DNA of 64,000 nucleotides, from positions 30,568,501 through 30,632,500 of the forward strand of contig NC_065574.1 of assembly GCF_937616625.2 (NCBI RefSeq), read 5' to 3'. A program made the position numbers and the translations under genes. The DNA comes from Mercurialis annua. Lineage: Eukaryota > Streptophyta > Magnoliopsida > Malpighiales > Euphorbiaceae. The number at the start of each line of letters is the position of its first letter. Within the stretch, counting starts at the first letter, position 1. Under the pieces are notes generated by a model. That model was not told where the DNA came from and searched no databases. It saw only the letters and a list, made by a program, of their open reading frames with translations. Shown here one piece after another: positions 36,082 to 48,570 of this stretch.

Positions 36082-38518
36082 TGTAACATACCTGACTATT
36101 ATGACATAAGAATCCGACGTGTGACACACGTATGGTTGAAAGTCCGATAAATGCATGTCGTGTTTGATATATAACTAAGTTAAATATGTGAAAGGGAAAA
36201 AAATAAATTGTGATTTAAGGATGAGATAAAATTATATTTTGAGTCATAATCAGGTATGAAGAGATAAACATTCATATCGGGTATAATACGCGTGCAAAAT
36301 AGTATTTGATAAAATAACTGTTAAAATAAAATATATTAATATATCAATATGCATCTCTAATTGAAGAGTAGAAAGTTTTTGAAAACTCCCTGAAATTAAA
36401 ACATCAAAATATGGAAGTTTGGACATAAAAAATTAAGAATAAAAAAAATAGCGATTAAGGGACACGTGGCGTGCATACGAGAAGATAAGTGTCCCGCATG
36501 CAAGATGACAAGTGTCACGCATGCACGGTGACACATGGCGCACATGCATAGTGACACATGTCGCACATGCATGGTGACACAAGGCGCACATGCACGGTGA
36601 CACATGGCGCACTGGCACGGTGAAATGTGGCAAGAAACATTGCCTATATATAGAATTAAAAAACATTTAAAATATGTTTTCTTATTTTGTCGATATCTCT
36701 CAATCAAGACATTGGAAATTGACATGTTTTATGTCAAATCGAAGCTATCGACGTGATCTTCGACTATACAATTTTAATTTTTCGAAATTAAGTCGAAATA
36801 TATATCAGAATATCGATGCAAAGTGATGCTAAAAACGACGTGTTCGGTTCGTCGTGCTTCGAATAATTTTCTCGTTCGTTCTTATGAAAATTTAATCTCT
36901 TAAATCCTTTGGTTAAAGTTTCTGATTTTTAAAGAGCAGTATCTTAATGATTTATTGCATGTCGAGGCATCGAGATTCAAACCTTTGCGAGTTCATATTG
37001 CCATAAGAAGGCGCACGATCTGTGAGTTGTACTTTATTCTTAAATATTAATGTTATTAATTATTTTTATATATATGAAATGTCTGGAAACGATATATAAT
37101 ATATGTTATGAAAAGCCGATATAGTTCCGACGAAATGAGGTTACCTATTAAACAACAACAGGATTGCGTGTAAAGTAGTAATGTCAATGAATAGATAGTG
37201 TTATACTTAATATATATGTTTGTTTGCGATTGCAAGTGTGTGTTGATTTGAGATTTGTGAATCAAGCTTGAAATATTAATGTGTGTGATGTTTGGTTGTG
37301 AGAATCATGTCATGCTTATATTTGTATATTCAATGAGAATTGATAATAGTCGTTGGTTGCCTAAAATGGCCATTCAGGCCAGCATCGTGAGAATTAATTA
37401 TTGGTTGCCGAAAGGCGATTTGGGCCAATAGCGTAATGTTGGTTGCCTATATGGCAATTTGGGCCAACATTGTGATAATTAAGTTATTGGTTGCCTAAAT
37501 GGCGATTCGGGCCAATAACAATATGTTTGTTGCCTAAAAGGCGATTTGTGTAAATGTGGAAACTCGGTGTGAGCATAGCTCTCGGGACCATTAGAGTAAC
37601 TCGGTGTAGCTCAGCTCTCGGGACTCTGGATATGGAATAAGTGCGGTCGGTGGTAACTCGGTGTAGTTTAACTCTCGGGACCAGGCCTATTGGATTAAGG
37701 ATATATTTAGTATTGTGGATTAGGGTTCCAACTATTAATCGTAAGTTGTTATTAAATGTTTTAAACGGTTTTAAAGGTTTTCCATTTGATAAATATAAAT
37801 AGTGGTATAAACTCATCTCAGTATATCTGACCCCGTTGTTTTCCCAATTTTTCCAGGGCTCGCAGTTCTTCGTTCTTTACTTTCCTCGAAGGTTTCATAT
37901 CTTTTTAAACTGTCAACTATTTTATTCTTAGACCGCAGTAGTAATTAGATGTCTTTATTATTATTTCAGTTGTTTGACGGATTTGTCCGACTGGATTATT
38001 TATTGTCTAGGCATGTCACATTATTTACTATGGTTTATGTTATGCCATATTTAAGACTCAGTGTTGGATGAGCATGCTATATATAATGTTGGATATTATA
38101 AACTGCTAGAATTAGGCTGAAGTCTCGGTTGCCCCCGAGCATTGGTTTTTTTGCAGGTTTATTCATAACCGAGAAAAGAGAGCACCCTCTTTCTTGGCTC
38201 GTATTAAACTCCCTCCCAGAATAGCACAAGCTCTCAAAAACAAGGAATTCAAATATCGCTGCTTTACCCGCGGCTCTCGCCTCTGCATCTGGATATGTGC
38301 TTGGCATTTGCTCTTCTACCCGGAATATCTCGAGATCAAGACCCATAATGTAAATTGAGTTGGGAATCCCACCCCTGCCCACTGGTAGGATGACCAAGAA
38401 CCGATTCCGCCACAACCTTCACTATTCTGTCTTTTATCTACAAGGCTAGCTACGGGTGTTGGTACTACATTACCCATGCCCTAGCGCCAGTCGCAATTCA
38501 TGAAAATGAGTCGTGACA
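36082..38518 (+). mobile_element. 3' LTR of element X, copy B, internally deleted
   Basis: Starts TGTAACATACC and ends GTCGTGACA. TATATATAG at 36,645-36,653 follows the dyad cassette (36,465-36,635). Relative to copy A it lacks everything equivalent to 4,279-11,574, with ATTTG shared by both sides of the junction (37,544-37,548). It contains a foreign insert at 38,164-38,441. Confidence 0.8.
38164..38441 (-). other. Non-LTR insert of unknown origin, copy B only
   Basis: Replaces about 18 bases of LTR near the terminal block (copy A reads straight from GCAGGTTTATT to AAGGCTAGC). It is clearly richer in G+C than the LTR. On the minus strand an open frame runs right through it (MWRNRFLVILPVGRGG, then GLDLEIFRVEEQMPSTYPDA, then SQERGCSLFSV) and exits into LTR sequence. 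I do not recognise the product. It could be captured organellar or genic DNA. Confidence 0.5.
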
Positions 38519-39564
38519 CTAGTACTCATTTGAGTTAGGGTTTGTTTTTAATTATTATTTATACCTTGTTTAGACTCATCGGTCGTTCGTGCTTAAGAGA
38601 TGCACCAGGATTAGATTGCTTGCAAGGTTATCATGTGGATTAGCAAGTAGTAAGTTTATATCTCAATTTACCGCTTTATTAAGTAAACTTTATATTTTGT
38701 ATGTATATTGTATAAATAGATTTTGAATTGTTTTTCAACGTTATGGATTTGATTTGGAACGAGCTACTCGAAGGGCATCATCGAGACTGCGTGCACACCG
38801 GTATTAATGATCATATGGTATTGTGGTAGGTTAGAGATACGTCTCACCTTAGTGACGGCGCCGATGGAAGATACGTCTCCCCAGACTCACATATTTATTA
38901 GGTGACAGTCGGGGATCGGTTATAGAGATACATCTCACCGACATAACAAATGGATTTAGAATTGTGGTTTAGGGTTTCGATGATTATCCATAATGGATAA
39001 TTGTTTTATAAATGATTTAAAGGTTTTCTAACTTAATAAATGTAAATGGTTATATGAACTCATCTCAGTATATCTGACCCCGTTGTTTTTCTAAATTTTC
39101 CAGGTTTATGATTTGAGCGTTTGGTTGATCCTTGTTTCTTCATTCTTCTTAGGTTTTTTTTATTTTTCAGAATAAATAGTCAAATTTGTTTTAAACTCTT
39201 AAACCATTGTAGTAGTACTAGATTATTTCCCGTCTTAGACTTATAGTTATGTTTTCGACTATTTTTTTGAGTTATCCAACTGTTATTTTATTGCTATTGG
39301 CATGATTACTCTGTTTATGGTATTTCTATATATTGCCATACTTTTGGAGTTTTTAATTCAAGACAAGCATACTTTGAATATGTGTTACTTTTATATATTG
39401 CTAGACTAGGCTGAAGTCTTGGTTGCCCCCCGAACATGTAGTTTTATACGGTTACATTGTTTTAAATGTATATTGTTGGTTATCTGAAAGGCTAGCTACG
39501 GGTTTTGGTACAACAATACCCATACCCTAGCGTTGGTCGCAATTTATGAAAATGGGTCGTGATA
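38519..39564 (+). mobile_element. 3' part of older LTR, copy B
   Basis: Equivalent of 12,303-13,339. The stem-loop at 38,767-38,785 reads CTCGAAG-GGCAT-CATCGAG (one mismatch). The end is mutated to GTCGTGATA, and the primer-site remnant after it reads GTTCTTATGAGAGC. Confidence 0.75.
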
Positions 39565-39820
39565 AAGTTCTTATGAGAGCTTTTGTTTCAAACGAAGGCT
39601 TTTTATATGTTATTTGCTTATTTTTTTTGGCATGATAAGTGGTTAATGAATCCTAAGAACTACTACATAATTATGATTCGAGTCATGACTTTGAAACGTC
39701 ATTTTTTGTTTTCAAAATTTTTTGCGTACTCCTATAGGAATGTCATGAGTGAGTTGTGTGATTTAACTGATATATTTCTTGTATAAGTTGTTGTTTTCAC
39801 TTGGTTTCACTTGTACGCAC
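39565..39820 (+). mobile_element. Decayed primer site and leader, copy B
   Basis: Equivalent of 13,340-13,594. A frame at 39,583-39,786 across the leader is a chance frame in non-coding DNA. Confidence 0.6.
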
Positions 39821-41063
39821 TCAAATCATAAGCCTGAAAAATTGGGAAAACAACAGGGTCAGATATACTGAGATGAGTTTTTAATGCTATTTACATTTAT
39901 TAAGTTTAAAACCCTTAAAAAAATCATTTTATACTAATATACTTAGGATTATGGAAATATAGTATTGAAATGATACCAGTTTAAGTATGACGTATCATAC
40001 TGAACCCATAGTGGATGGGAACAAATCCTCGTCATATAGCAGCGTAAGCAAAACATTAGTCTGCTGATCCCAGAGTACTTACTGGTGCACACAGTCTCGA
40101 TACAAGCCTATCGAGTAGCGTTTTCCAATCCAAATCCATATTCGCTTAAAACAGTTCAAAACAGTTTATATACTAAAATAATTGCGGTACTTTATAAAGC
40201 GGTAAATAAAACTACAAACTCACTACTTGCGTATCCACGTGAATCTTGGAAAATAGCCTAAACCTGCTCTGACTCCAAAGCACAAACAGTCGACGAGTCT
40301 AGAAACAATGCTTAAGTTATAAACAAATCATCCCCTAACTCTAAGAATACTAGACACCACATAGGACTAGCATCTCAAACCACAACCAAGGTATAAGCCC
40401 ACGAACAACATCCATACAAATACATTCCATATTCAAATTAATACCATAGTCAAATAATAAGTTAAGCATAATTGAGTTCCCGTTGAAAATATAATCCGGA
40501 GTACTTATATAACTTAGTTTAAAACTTTGAAACCAAGTGAAAATCCCAGAGTTGTGAATTTGCCTTCAAGCTTAATCTCACATGTCGGGTGACCCAAGTC
40601 TAACCCGACCCAATTATATGCCAGAGTAAAACCAATGTTAAATCTAAAACTTTTAAACCAAAACATTATTCATTTGAAAATCATGGAACTCAATATAGCT
40701 TAACAACAAGGCAACACTTACACAATATGCTCAAAACTAACCACAGTTGGCCAAACCACCCAGAGTAGACACCAGCGTGCCAAATCACTTAAAATGATTC
40801 CAACAACATGTATACATATCTAAAGCATAAACTCATATATGAACCAATTAATCAAACCAACAATCATTCATGACATAGAATTTCTAATCTTATAATCAAC
40901 AAACATGAAACGTTTGCCCAACAAGTTTAAACAATACCAACATACCAAAGTCATACAAACAACCCCAAAAAATATTTATGGGCAGCAACAATATCCTCAA
41001 ACAATAACAACAACAAACCAATGTATAATTAAGTATTTTAAGACAACAATCCAACCATAGTTT

Positions 41064-41117
41064 CAACTTCGAAGTTCTGATTGGATCCGGTGCATTAGTG
41101 CTGGTATGATCGCACCC
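41064..41117 (-). pseudogene. Truncated 5S rRNA gene, copy B unit 1
   Basis: First about 54 nucleotides of a 5S gene (GGGTGCGATCATACCAGCAC ... GAACTTCGAAG), broken at the same place as 14,838 in copy A. Confidence 0.85.
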
Positions 41118-41336
41118 GTCACACCTTGCACGATCATCATAAATATCTGCTGCCTTGCAACTCATTCAACCAAAATAAAGACTATTTTTGAAAGTATGTT
41201 TTGGTTCCTGAACGTTTTCCATATTTCCCGTTTAGTCCCTGCATTGCAATTCATCGGTGCTCGTTACTCGTTCTGTTTATGTCTCGGCAATAATACTAAA
41301 AAAAATGCAGGCGCGGACCGTAAAAATGCAAAAAAA

Positions 41337-41454
41337 GGGTGCAACACGAAGACTTCCCAGGAGGTCACCCATCCTAGTAATGCTCTCGCCCAAGCACGTT
41401 TAGCTTCGGAGTTTTGATGGGATCCGGTGCATTAGTGCAGGTATGATCGCACCC
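41337..41454 (-). rRNA. 5S rRNA gene, copy B unit 2
   Basis: Full-length minus-strand unit, 337 bp from unit 1. Starts GGGTGCGATCATACCTGCAC and ends TTCGTGTTGCACCC, followed by a T-run that could terminate RNA polymerase III. TATATA upstream. Confidence 0.87.
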
Positions 41455-41677
41455 TTCACACCTTGCACGATCATCGTATATATCTGCTGCCTTACAACTC
41501 ATTCAACCAAAATAAAAACTATCTTTAAAAGTACATTTTGGTCCCTGAACTTTTTTCATGTTTCCCGTTTAATCCCTTCACTGTAATCCATCGATGCTCG
41601 TTACTCATTCTGTTTATGTCTCGGCGATAATAATAAAAAAAAAAATACAGGCGCGGACCGCAAAAATGCGAAAAAGG

Positions 41678-41795
41678 GGGTGCAACACGAGGACTTCCCA
41701 GGAGGTCACCAATCCTAGTACTGCTCTCGCCCAAGCACGTTTAAATTCGGAGTTCTGATGGGATCTGGTGCATTTGTGCTGGTATGATCGCACCC
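41678..41795 (-). rRNA. 5S rRNA gene, copy B unit 3
   Basis: Full-length minus-strand unit, 341 bp from unit 2, starting GGGTGCGATCATACCAGCAC and ending CCTCGTGTTGCACCCC. Substitutions include AAATGCACCAGATCC and GGATTGGTGACC. Confidence 0.87.
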
Positions 41796-42017
41796 GTCAC
41801 ACCTTACACGATCATCGTATATATCTGCTTCCTTGTAACTCATTCAACCAAAATAAAAACTATCTTTAAAAGTACATTTTGGTCCCTGAACTTTTCATAT
41901 TTCCCGTTTAGTCCCTACATTGCAATTCATCGGTGCTCGTTACTCGTTCTGCTTATGTCTCGGAAATGATAATAATAATATAAAAATACAGGCGCGCACC
42001 GCAAAAATGCAAAAGAT

Positions 42018-42135
42018 GGGTGCAACACGAGGACTTCCCAGGAGGTCACTCATCCTAGTACTGCTCTCACCCAAGCACGTTTAACTTCGAAGTTCTGATG
42101 GGATCCACTGCATTAGTGCTGGTATGATCGCACCC
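42018..42135 (-). rRNA. 5S rRNA gene, copy B unit 4 (well preserved)
   Basis: Full-length minus-strand unit, 340 bp from unit 3. Both ends follow the plant consensus (GGGTGCGATCATACCAGCAC; CCTCGTGTTGCACCC). TATATA at 42,158-42,163 is 23-28 bp upstream. Among the units here it and unit 3 look closest to a normal 5S gene. It keeps the AAACGTGC variant common to the array. Confidence 0.88.
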
Positions 42136-42359
42136 GTCACACCTTGCACGATTATCGTATATATCTGCTGTCTTGCAACTCATTCAACGAAAATAAATAC
42201 TATCTTTAAATGTACGTTTTGGTCCCTGAACTTTTTCCATATTTCCTGTTTATTCCCCACATTGAAATTCATCGGTGCTCGTTACTCGTTCTGTTTATGT
42301 CTCCGCTATGATAATAATAATAAAAAAATACAGGCGCGAAACGCAAAAATGCAAAAAAG

Positions 42360-42477
42360 GGGTGCAACGAGAGGACTTCCTATGAGGTCGCCCATCTTAG
42401 TACTGCTCTCGCCTAAGCACGTTTAACTTCGGAGATTTGATGGGATCCGGTGCATTATAGCTGGTATGATCGCACCC
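42360..42477 (-). rRNA. 5S rRNA gene, copy B unit 5
   Basis: Full-length minus-strand unit, 342 bp from unit 4, next to the LTR TATA region. Changes include CAGCTATAATGCACC and CTCTCGTTGCACCCC. The TA run upstream is lengthened to a small microsatellite (about 42,500-42,518), so promoter spacing differs from the other units. Confidence 0.85.
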
Positions 42478-43801
42478 GTCGCACCTTGCATGATCATCAT
42501 ATATATATATATATATATCTGCTGCCATACAACTCATTCAACCAGAATAAAAATAATCTTTAGAAGCACGTTTTTGTCCCTGAACGTTTTCCATATTTCC
42601 CGTTTAGTCCCTGCATTACAATTCATCGGTGCTCGTTACTCGTTCTGTTTATGTCTCGGCGATGATATGTAAAACTAAAAAACCATATGCGAATACTTGA
42701 TACCTTTCAAAATCAGAACGTTACTCGTTACTCGTTCTATTTATAGGCCCCAAAGTGAAAAAACACGATATGCGCATTGCGAGGCGCGATGGCCCAATGC
42801 GCTTGCCGTTGTGCCTTTTCAAAAGGCACAAAACACCCTGCGGCGCGTTGCGAGGCATGATGGCCCAATGTGCCCTCCGACGCGCTCCGATTCTGATCCA
42901 ACGGTGAACTCTTTCTAGTTCACAGCATATTCAATAATGAGCCCGATCCAACTGTGCAATTGGGAGATATGGATGTTTTATCAAGACATGTCAGATTCAG
43001 AAGGCACACGAACACATTATCGATTATAAACCTGATACAAATAAAGTCGCCACCGAAAATCACACGACACATGCGACCCATACAAGATACAACTCAAACC
43101 CCAAATATAGTATCACACTTGCTAAGTCCACCAATAACAATCCGAAACTAAGTCGGAAACACAACAAAACCATGACGGAAAAACACGGGATATTAAAATC
43201 TCCCCAACTTATATAAAATTCGTCATCGAATTTAACATAACACAACCCACGTAAAACATATGATACAACTATATGTTGTCTGAACAATAACACATGTAAC
43301 AAACGCGAAAACACATAATATGACACCCAATGTAATCAATGAAAGCAATTATAACAATTCTGCATAATGAACTCTGTCTTCCAAGTAACCAATCCAAACT
43401 GTAACCATAGGAATTCCGTGTTTAACAACCTACGCACTTGCGTAATAAAAAAAATCAACAGGTTGTTCCTCGAACTATAACTAAAAATCATGACTTTCAT
43501 AAACCGAACAATCTTAAAAGGTCATAAGAGCCTTAATGCTAACTTCCACTTAACATAAAACGATAACGCCCTTTCTAGGTGATACTAAACGAAGGAATAC
43601 AAACTCTCACGCATAAAATTCGACTAAAATACTTAGGATAAACAAGAACAAACCTCAAATCTCCATATAAAGTTTGACTGAAATACTTAGGATAAATAAG
43701 AACGAACCTCGAATCTCTTTCAATGATAACTCTAATCAAAATTTCCACCCAGAGAAAGTCAACACAATACAAAACATGCCAAAAATATATGGGGTATTAC
43801 A

Positions 43802-46434
43802 TTCTCCCATATCTAAGAAAAATTCGACCTCGAATTATAAATAAGAAACCGATTCGCAGTTTAAACGGTCACAACACACATATTGCGTAAAATTATAATT
43901 CTAACAACTTGGTGCTCCAACAACCACTCCGTCAACATAAATGTGAACAATCAAAAATTATCCAACGAAGTTGGTTTCCAAAACTAGCTTGAATCTTAAA
44001 AATTTTGAAACCCATACCATCAAAGTTCAAGAACAACCCCGAAGTGAAAATTCTAGTTATTACAAAAACCACACTATATAATATCATTAACTTTGCGAAT
44101 TATAAAACACAAAACTCACACCGTTATTCAAAAGAAAATGTGAACTTACCTCATGGTAACGAAATCTCATGATTATAACAAACAATCTCAATCACAATGA
44201 TTCCTTTAATCATCCCATAAGTAGTACACAACTTACACTTATAATAACCAAACCTCAAAATTGATTAACACTTAAGTCTAAGATAATTCGAACATCCAAA
44301 ATTATTCCACCAATAAATGTAACCTCAAATCCTAACAATAGATCGCCTAGATCACATTCACAATTAACCCGGTCATTGGTTATATTCAAAGTCAGACTTA
44401 TAGGAAAATAAAATTTCCAAAACACAAAATATTATATATTAATATTTTCTACTTCAAACAAAAATGTTAACATCTTATACCTCCTTTTTATTTTCCAAAA
44501 CAAAATGCTTTTACTGTTTGAAAACCTCCAGTTTTATAAACACCTCCATTTTAAAAACATTTGTATTTGAATTCACCATTACACCATACTTTTAAATAAA
44601 TGTACAAATTTATGAAGTCGTTCAACTCAGAAAGTTTATTATTTCCTTTTGACATAAATAAGTATCTCTTCGTTTACAAAATAATGTTATATCGATATAT
44701 CAAAACTGTTTGACATAAATCGAATCCACTTTACATAATTGTGCGCCAGGGTGATGATACCTCTCATCCCCAAAGAGTTGCATCCAACTCTAATCATTTA
44801 TATGCACGTGATGCATGTACTATTATGCATGTATTAATTATTAATTTCTTTTTTATTTAGTGAACATACTCAATGCTCAATGCAATTTCCTATTCGAGAC
44901 ATTCAAAATGCATGTTAATGATATGTCTAGGCACAACTACGTGATAAAGACATTTCAAATACTTTCACAAATTTCATTTGAAATCAATTTCTCGATAAAA
45001 CGTTTTCCAGATGTTACACTCTGTGAGACGTGCACTTGATAGCCTCAAAATATAATTTCAAATTCCGTACTCTCAATCTGCCAAATTATATGATACTAAT
45101 ACAATAATTCAAATTGATAACTCCGTTAACATCTCTCATGAATAAAATAATACTCTATTAAACTCCAAAATAAGATGAAACTTAGCTCAAGGAAAACAAT
45201 ACATCGCATATGCTTATACAAAAACTTACCATAAATTCATGCATTACATCGTCCAACTTGATGAAAAGCACTAGCATTATAAGATACACCAATCTATCTC
45301 CTCGGATAAGAATTTCCAAAATATGTTGTTCCTTGATAGTCAAAAACCACCAACCGTTTCAAAGAGCACTTTGCTCCTCTCGATATTGAAACCCAAAATA
45401 TCTCGATCCGCAAAACAATATGCTAACACCAGTCTAACCTCAAACTAAAACTAAAGTAATACAGGCCTAAACGAAGTTCGACTCACAAATCAAAAGCCAA
45501 CATCAACGTTAAGTCAAAGACCGCATGAAAGAAATTACCTCCCGTGCTACCCAGCACGACGAGATAAAAAAACTCAACCAACATATACCAACCAAAATTG
45601 CGAGGTATACAACGCAAATTAAAACTAAAATATTACAAATTCTATAAACCATAAACCACTCAAACATGCGATTAACCATAATTAACCCAAGCCTATTTAA
45701 TGGCAAATAAAAAGCATGCTACAACACACTGCGATTCGTCGTAACAAGAACAACAAGTAATATGTCATCGATCAAAATACGCATCGAAACTCATTTTGAA
45801 TTATAAAGTCAACCACAAAAGTTTTCAAGTTCTAGTTGAGCCTCACAGTTTTAAAAAACAAATTCCCGGAAAACATCCTTTGTAAATCATTTTTTTAAAA
45901 GTTTCTATAGTATCTCAATCCAAAACAACCAGCGAGTTAGCCGAGTCATTACAAATTGTACCCACCAAAAAGGTGAAAGCAATCCAATCAAAATCATCCA
46001 AGGCGTAAAAGCCAACAACTAATCACCCAAGTTAAACATCATATAAGGCACAACAACCAACAAAGTATCACCCGAAGTAAACACCATATAAGGCACAACA
46101 GTCCATAAAACATCACTCAAACTATATCTCTTATATGGCACAAAAACCAACAAAGCATCACCCGAAGTAAACACCATTTAAGGCACAATACGTCATAAAA
46201 CATCACCCAATATAAAAGCAATTAACACTCCAAAGTAAAGCATCAGTAACACATAAGACCGACATTCAACATTCCTATAGATGAAGGTAGAAAGTTTTGA
46301 AAATAAAAGATGACGTTTCAAAAGACAAGAGTTGAATCCTAATTACGCAGTAGATCCTATGACACAGCAACAACTGAACATGCATTAAAGCAGTAAACAC
46401 ATAACATGCAAAATGACCTTGGTTTGAAACCAAA
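43802..46434 (-). mobile_element. Non-coding internal region of LARD-type element B
   Basis: Matches copy A 17,238-20,683 and keeps the 5' leader that A lost (46,250-46,434). It lacks about 400 bp present in A at 18,200-18,600 and part of 19,860-20,460. The conserved hairpin lies at 44,750-44,771. Repeats containing CATATAAGGCACAACA occupy 46,040-46,210. No coding capacity seen, so the element would need proteins in trans. Confidence 0.75.
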
Positions 46435-46447
46435 GCTCTGATACCAA
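46435..46447 (-). promoter_or_regulatory. Primer-binding site, initiator tRNA-Met type
   Basis: Minus strand TTGGTATCAGAGC, three bases after the LTR end, complementary to the 3' end of plant initiator tRNA-Met. It is followed by TTTGGTTTCAAACCAAGG, a near-perfect self-complementary stretch shared with element C. Confidence 0.9.
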
Positions 46448-46450
46448 CTT

Positions 46451-47913
46451 TGTCATGAACCAATTTCAAGGATTGCGACCGGCGCCAGGGTATGGGTATG
46501 GTTGTACCAAAACCAATAGCAAGGCTTGCGGATAATCATACAACATATAAACTTGCAAGAAAACCACTGCTCGGGGCCAACCGAGACTCCAACCTAAGTC
46601 TAGCAGTTTATATCACGACTTAAATAATAACTTAAATATTTGAACCGCTAGGCTAAAACTCAAAACTCAACAGCAGGCCTTATATAAATGATCATATCTA
46701 ATGTATATCATGCCATCAACAATATAAAATAGTCGGACCACACCGACAACCAAAATATAAAGTTATCATAAATGACTAACTAGTTCTACTGCGATCGAAA
46801 AGTATAAAACAGTTGACTAGATTTATTAAAACAAAGGAACCTCCGAAGGAATCAAGAAATCGGAGATTGACCAACTCTCTCAAATCATAAGCCTGGAAAA
46901 ATTGGAAAAACAACGGGGTCAGATATACTGAGATGAGTTCACAATGCTATTTACATTTATTAAGTTTAAAACCCTTAAAATAAATCATTTTACTGATATA
47001 CGGAAGATTATGGAAATAGCAGTATTGAAATGATCCCGGCGTAAGTATGATGTATCATATCGAACCTACAGTAGACAGGAACAAATCCTCGTCTTATACC
47101 AGCGTAAGCAAAATATTGGTCTGCCGATCCAGAGTACTTACCTATGCACACAGTCTCGATACAAGCCTATCGAGTAGCACGTTCCAATCTAGATCCATAA
47201 TCGCTTAAAACAGTTCAGAAACAGTTTATATACTAAAATAATTGCGGTACTTAATAAAGCGGTAAATAACACTACAAACTCACAGCTTGCGAATTCACGT
47301 GAATAACCTGGCAAGTAACCTAAACATGCTCTAACTCTGAAGCATGATCCGTCGACGGGTCTAAAAACAAAGCTTAAGTTCAAAACAATCCATCCCCTAA
47401 CTCTAAGAATACTAGACAACAAATAGGACTAGTATCTCACCCACAAGCCAAAGTATATGCCACAGTATAACAATCAAACGTATACAATCGATAGACAAAG
47501 TAATACCAGAGTCAAATAATAAGTTAAGCCTAATTAAGTTCTCTTTTGAAAACATAATCCGGAGTACTTATATAACTTAGTTTAAAACTTTAAAACCAAG
47601 TGAAAATCCTGAGTAATGAATTAGCATTCAAGCTTAATCTCACATGTCGGGCGACTCAAGTCCAACCCGACCGAAAGATATGCTAGAATAAAACAAAAGT
47701 ATGATCCGAAAGCTTTAAATCAAAAGATTACTCATTTGAAAATATGAAACTGAACCTGGCTTTACAACAAAGAAACACATTTATAAAAAAACCCAAACCT
47801 AGCCACAATTGGTCAAAACACCCAAAGTAGACATAAGCGTGTCACAACACTTAAATAGGTTCTAAATACGCATATGAGTTCACCAATTCAAATATGAAAA
47901 TAGAGAAGCCAAT
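46451..47913 (-). mobile_element. 5' LTR of element B, 5' end cut by element C
   Basis: Minus-strand LTR ending GTTCATGACA at 46,451, with end block GGCGCCAGGGTATGGG (plus reading), stem-loop (47,155-47,174) and triple-motif slot (47,035-47,140). At 47,913 it stops exactly where a plus-strand LTR begins. Copy A shows the uninterrupted sequence (GCCAATTCAACC at about 23,888), so C inserted after CCAAT. Confidence 0.85.
47155..47174 (-). other. Conserved LTR stem-loop, stem type CTCGATA
   Basis: CTCGATA-CAAGCC-TATCGAG, perfect 7-bp stem in the 5' LTR of element B. Confidence 0.8.
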
Positions 47914-48538
47914 TGTAATACCCCATATGTTTCCGATGTGTTTCGTCTTGTGTTGACCTTTTCTAAATAGAAATATTGATTATAGTTATCTTTGAAAGAG
48001 ATTCAAGGTTCATTTTAATTATCCTAAGTATTTCAGACGAGTTTATTCCCTCGTTTTAAGTTAAGGGAAAATTAGTGTTGATACCTTTTGTGACCATTTG
48101 AGATAGTTCTTCTTCCTTCGAATCAACATCAGTAGTGGCCTAATGCCCGTCTTTAAGGCAAGCGAATCGAAATCGACGTATCAATCAGACTGCTTTTCCT
48201 TTGGATTTTGATTGAAAAAGGCACTCTATTTTCCATGACCTGAAAACTACCAAAGTCAGTTTGTGCAAGTGGTGGTATTAAGTTATCGTTCGAGGAAAAA
48301 CCTGTTGAGATTGTAGATACGCAAGTGCATAAGTTGCAGAACAAGGAGATTCTTATGATCAATATTTTCTAGCGTAATCATTATGTTGAAGAGTGCACTT
48401 AGGAAACGGAGTCCGATATGCAAATTCGTTACCCTATTCTGTTTCCTTGAGGTAGGTTGAGTTGGTGTGTTTTTTATGTTTTGTGTTTATTTGTGCGCCT
48501 TATATTTTGTGTTATTTGAGTTGTTTCGTGTTTAAATT

Positions 48539-48570
48539 CGAGGACGAATTTTATATAAGTTGGAGAGAAT
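48539..48570 (+). other. Fossil polypurine tract and LTR start inside an LTR
   Basis: The chain TTCGAGGACGAATTTTATATAAG, then GTTGGAGAGAA, then TGTCATATCCC is what normally stands at an internal-region/3' LTR border, but here it lies inside the LTR. Same arrangement on the minus strand at 16,635-16,680 (A) and 43,197-43,240 (B). Confidence 0.7.

Larger units (their letters stand above)
39821..43801 (-). mobile_element. 3' LTR of LARD-type element B, carrying a 5S rRNA array
   Basis: Counterpart of 13,595-17,237, with the same order on the minus strand: start TGTAATACCCC (43,801), fossil polypurine/LTR junction at 43,197, dyad cassette, TATAAATAG (42,737-42,745), 5S array, LTR body with stem-loop (40,096-40,115). 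The array has one unit more than copy A. The outer array boundaries fall at the same bases in both copies. Confidence 0.65.

Noticed and set aside
36396..36725. Cysteine/histidine-rich open frame on the minus strand
   Set aside because: It is a translation of the GTGTCACGCATGC-type dyad cassette in the element X LTR; the copy-A equivalent has no such frame.
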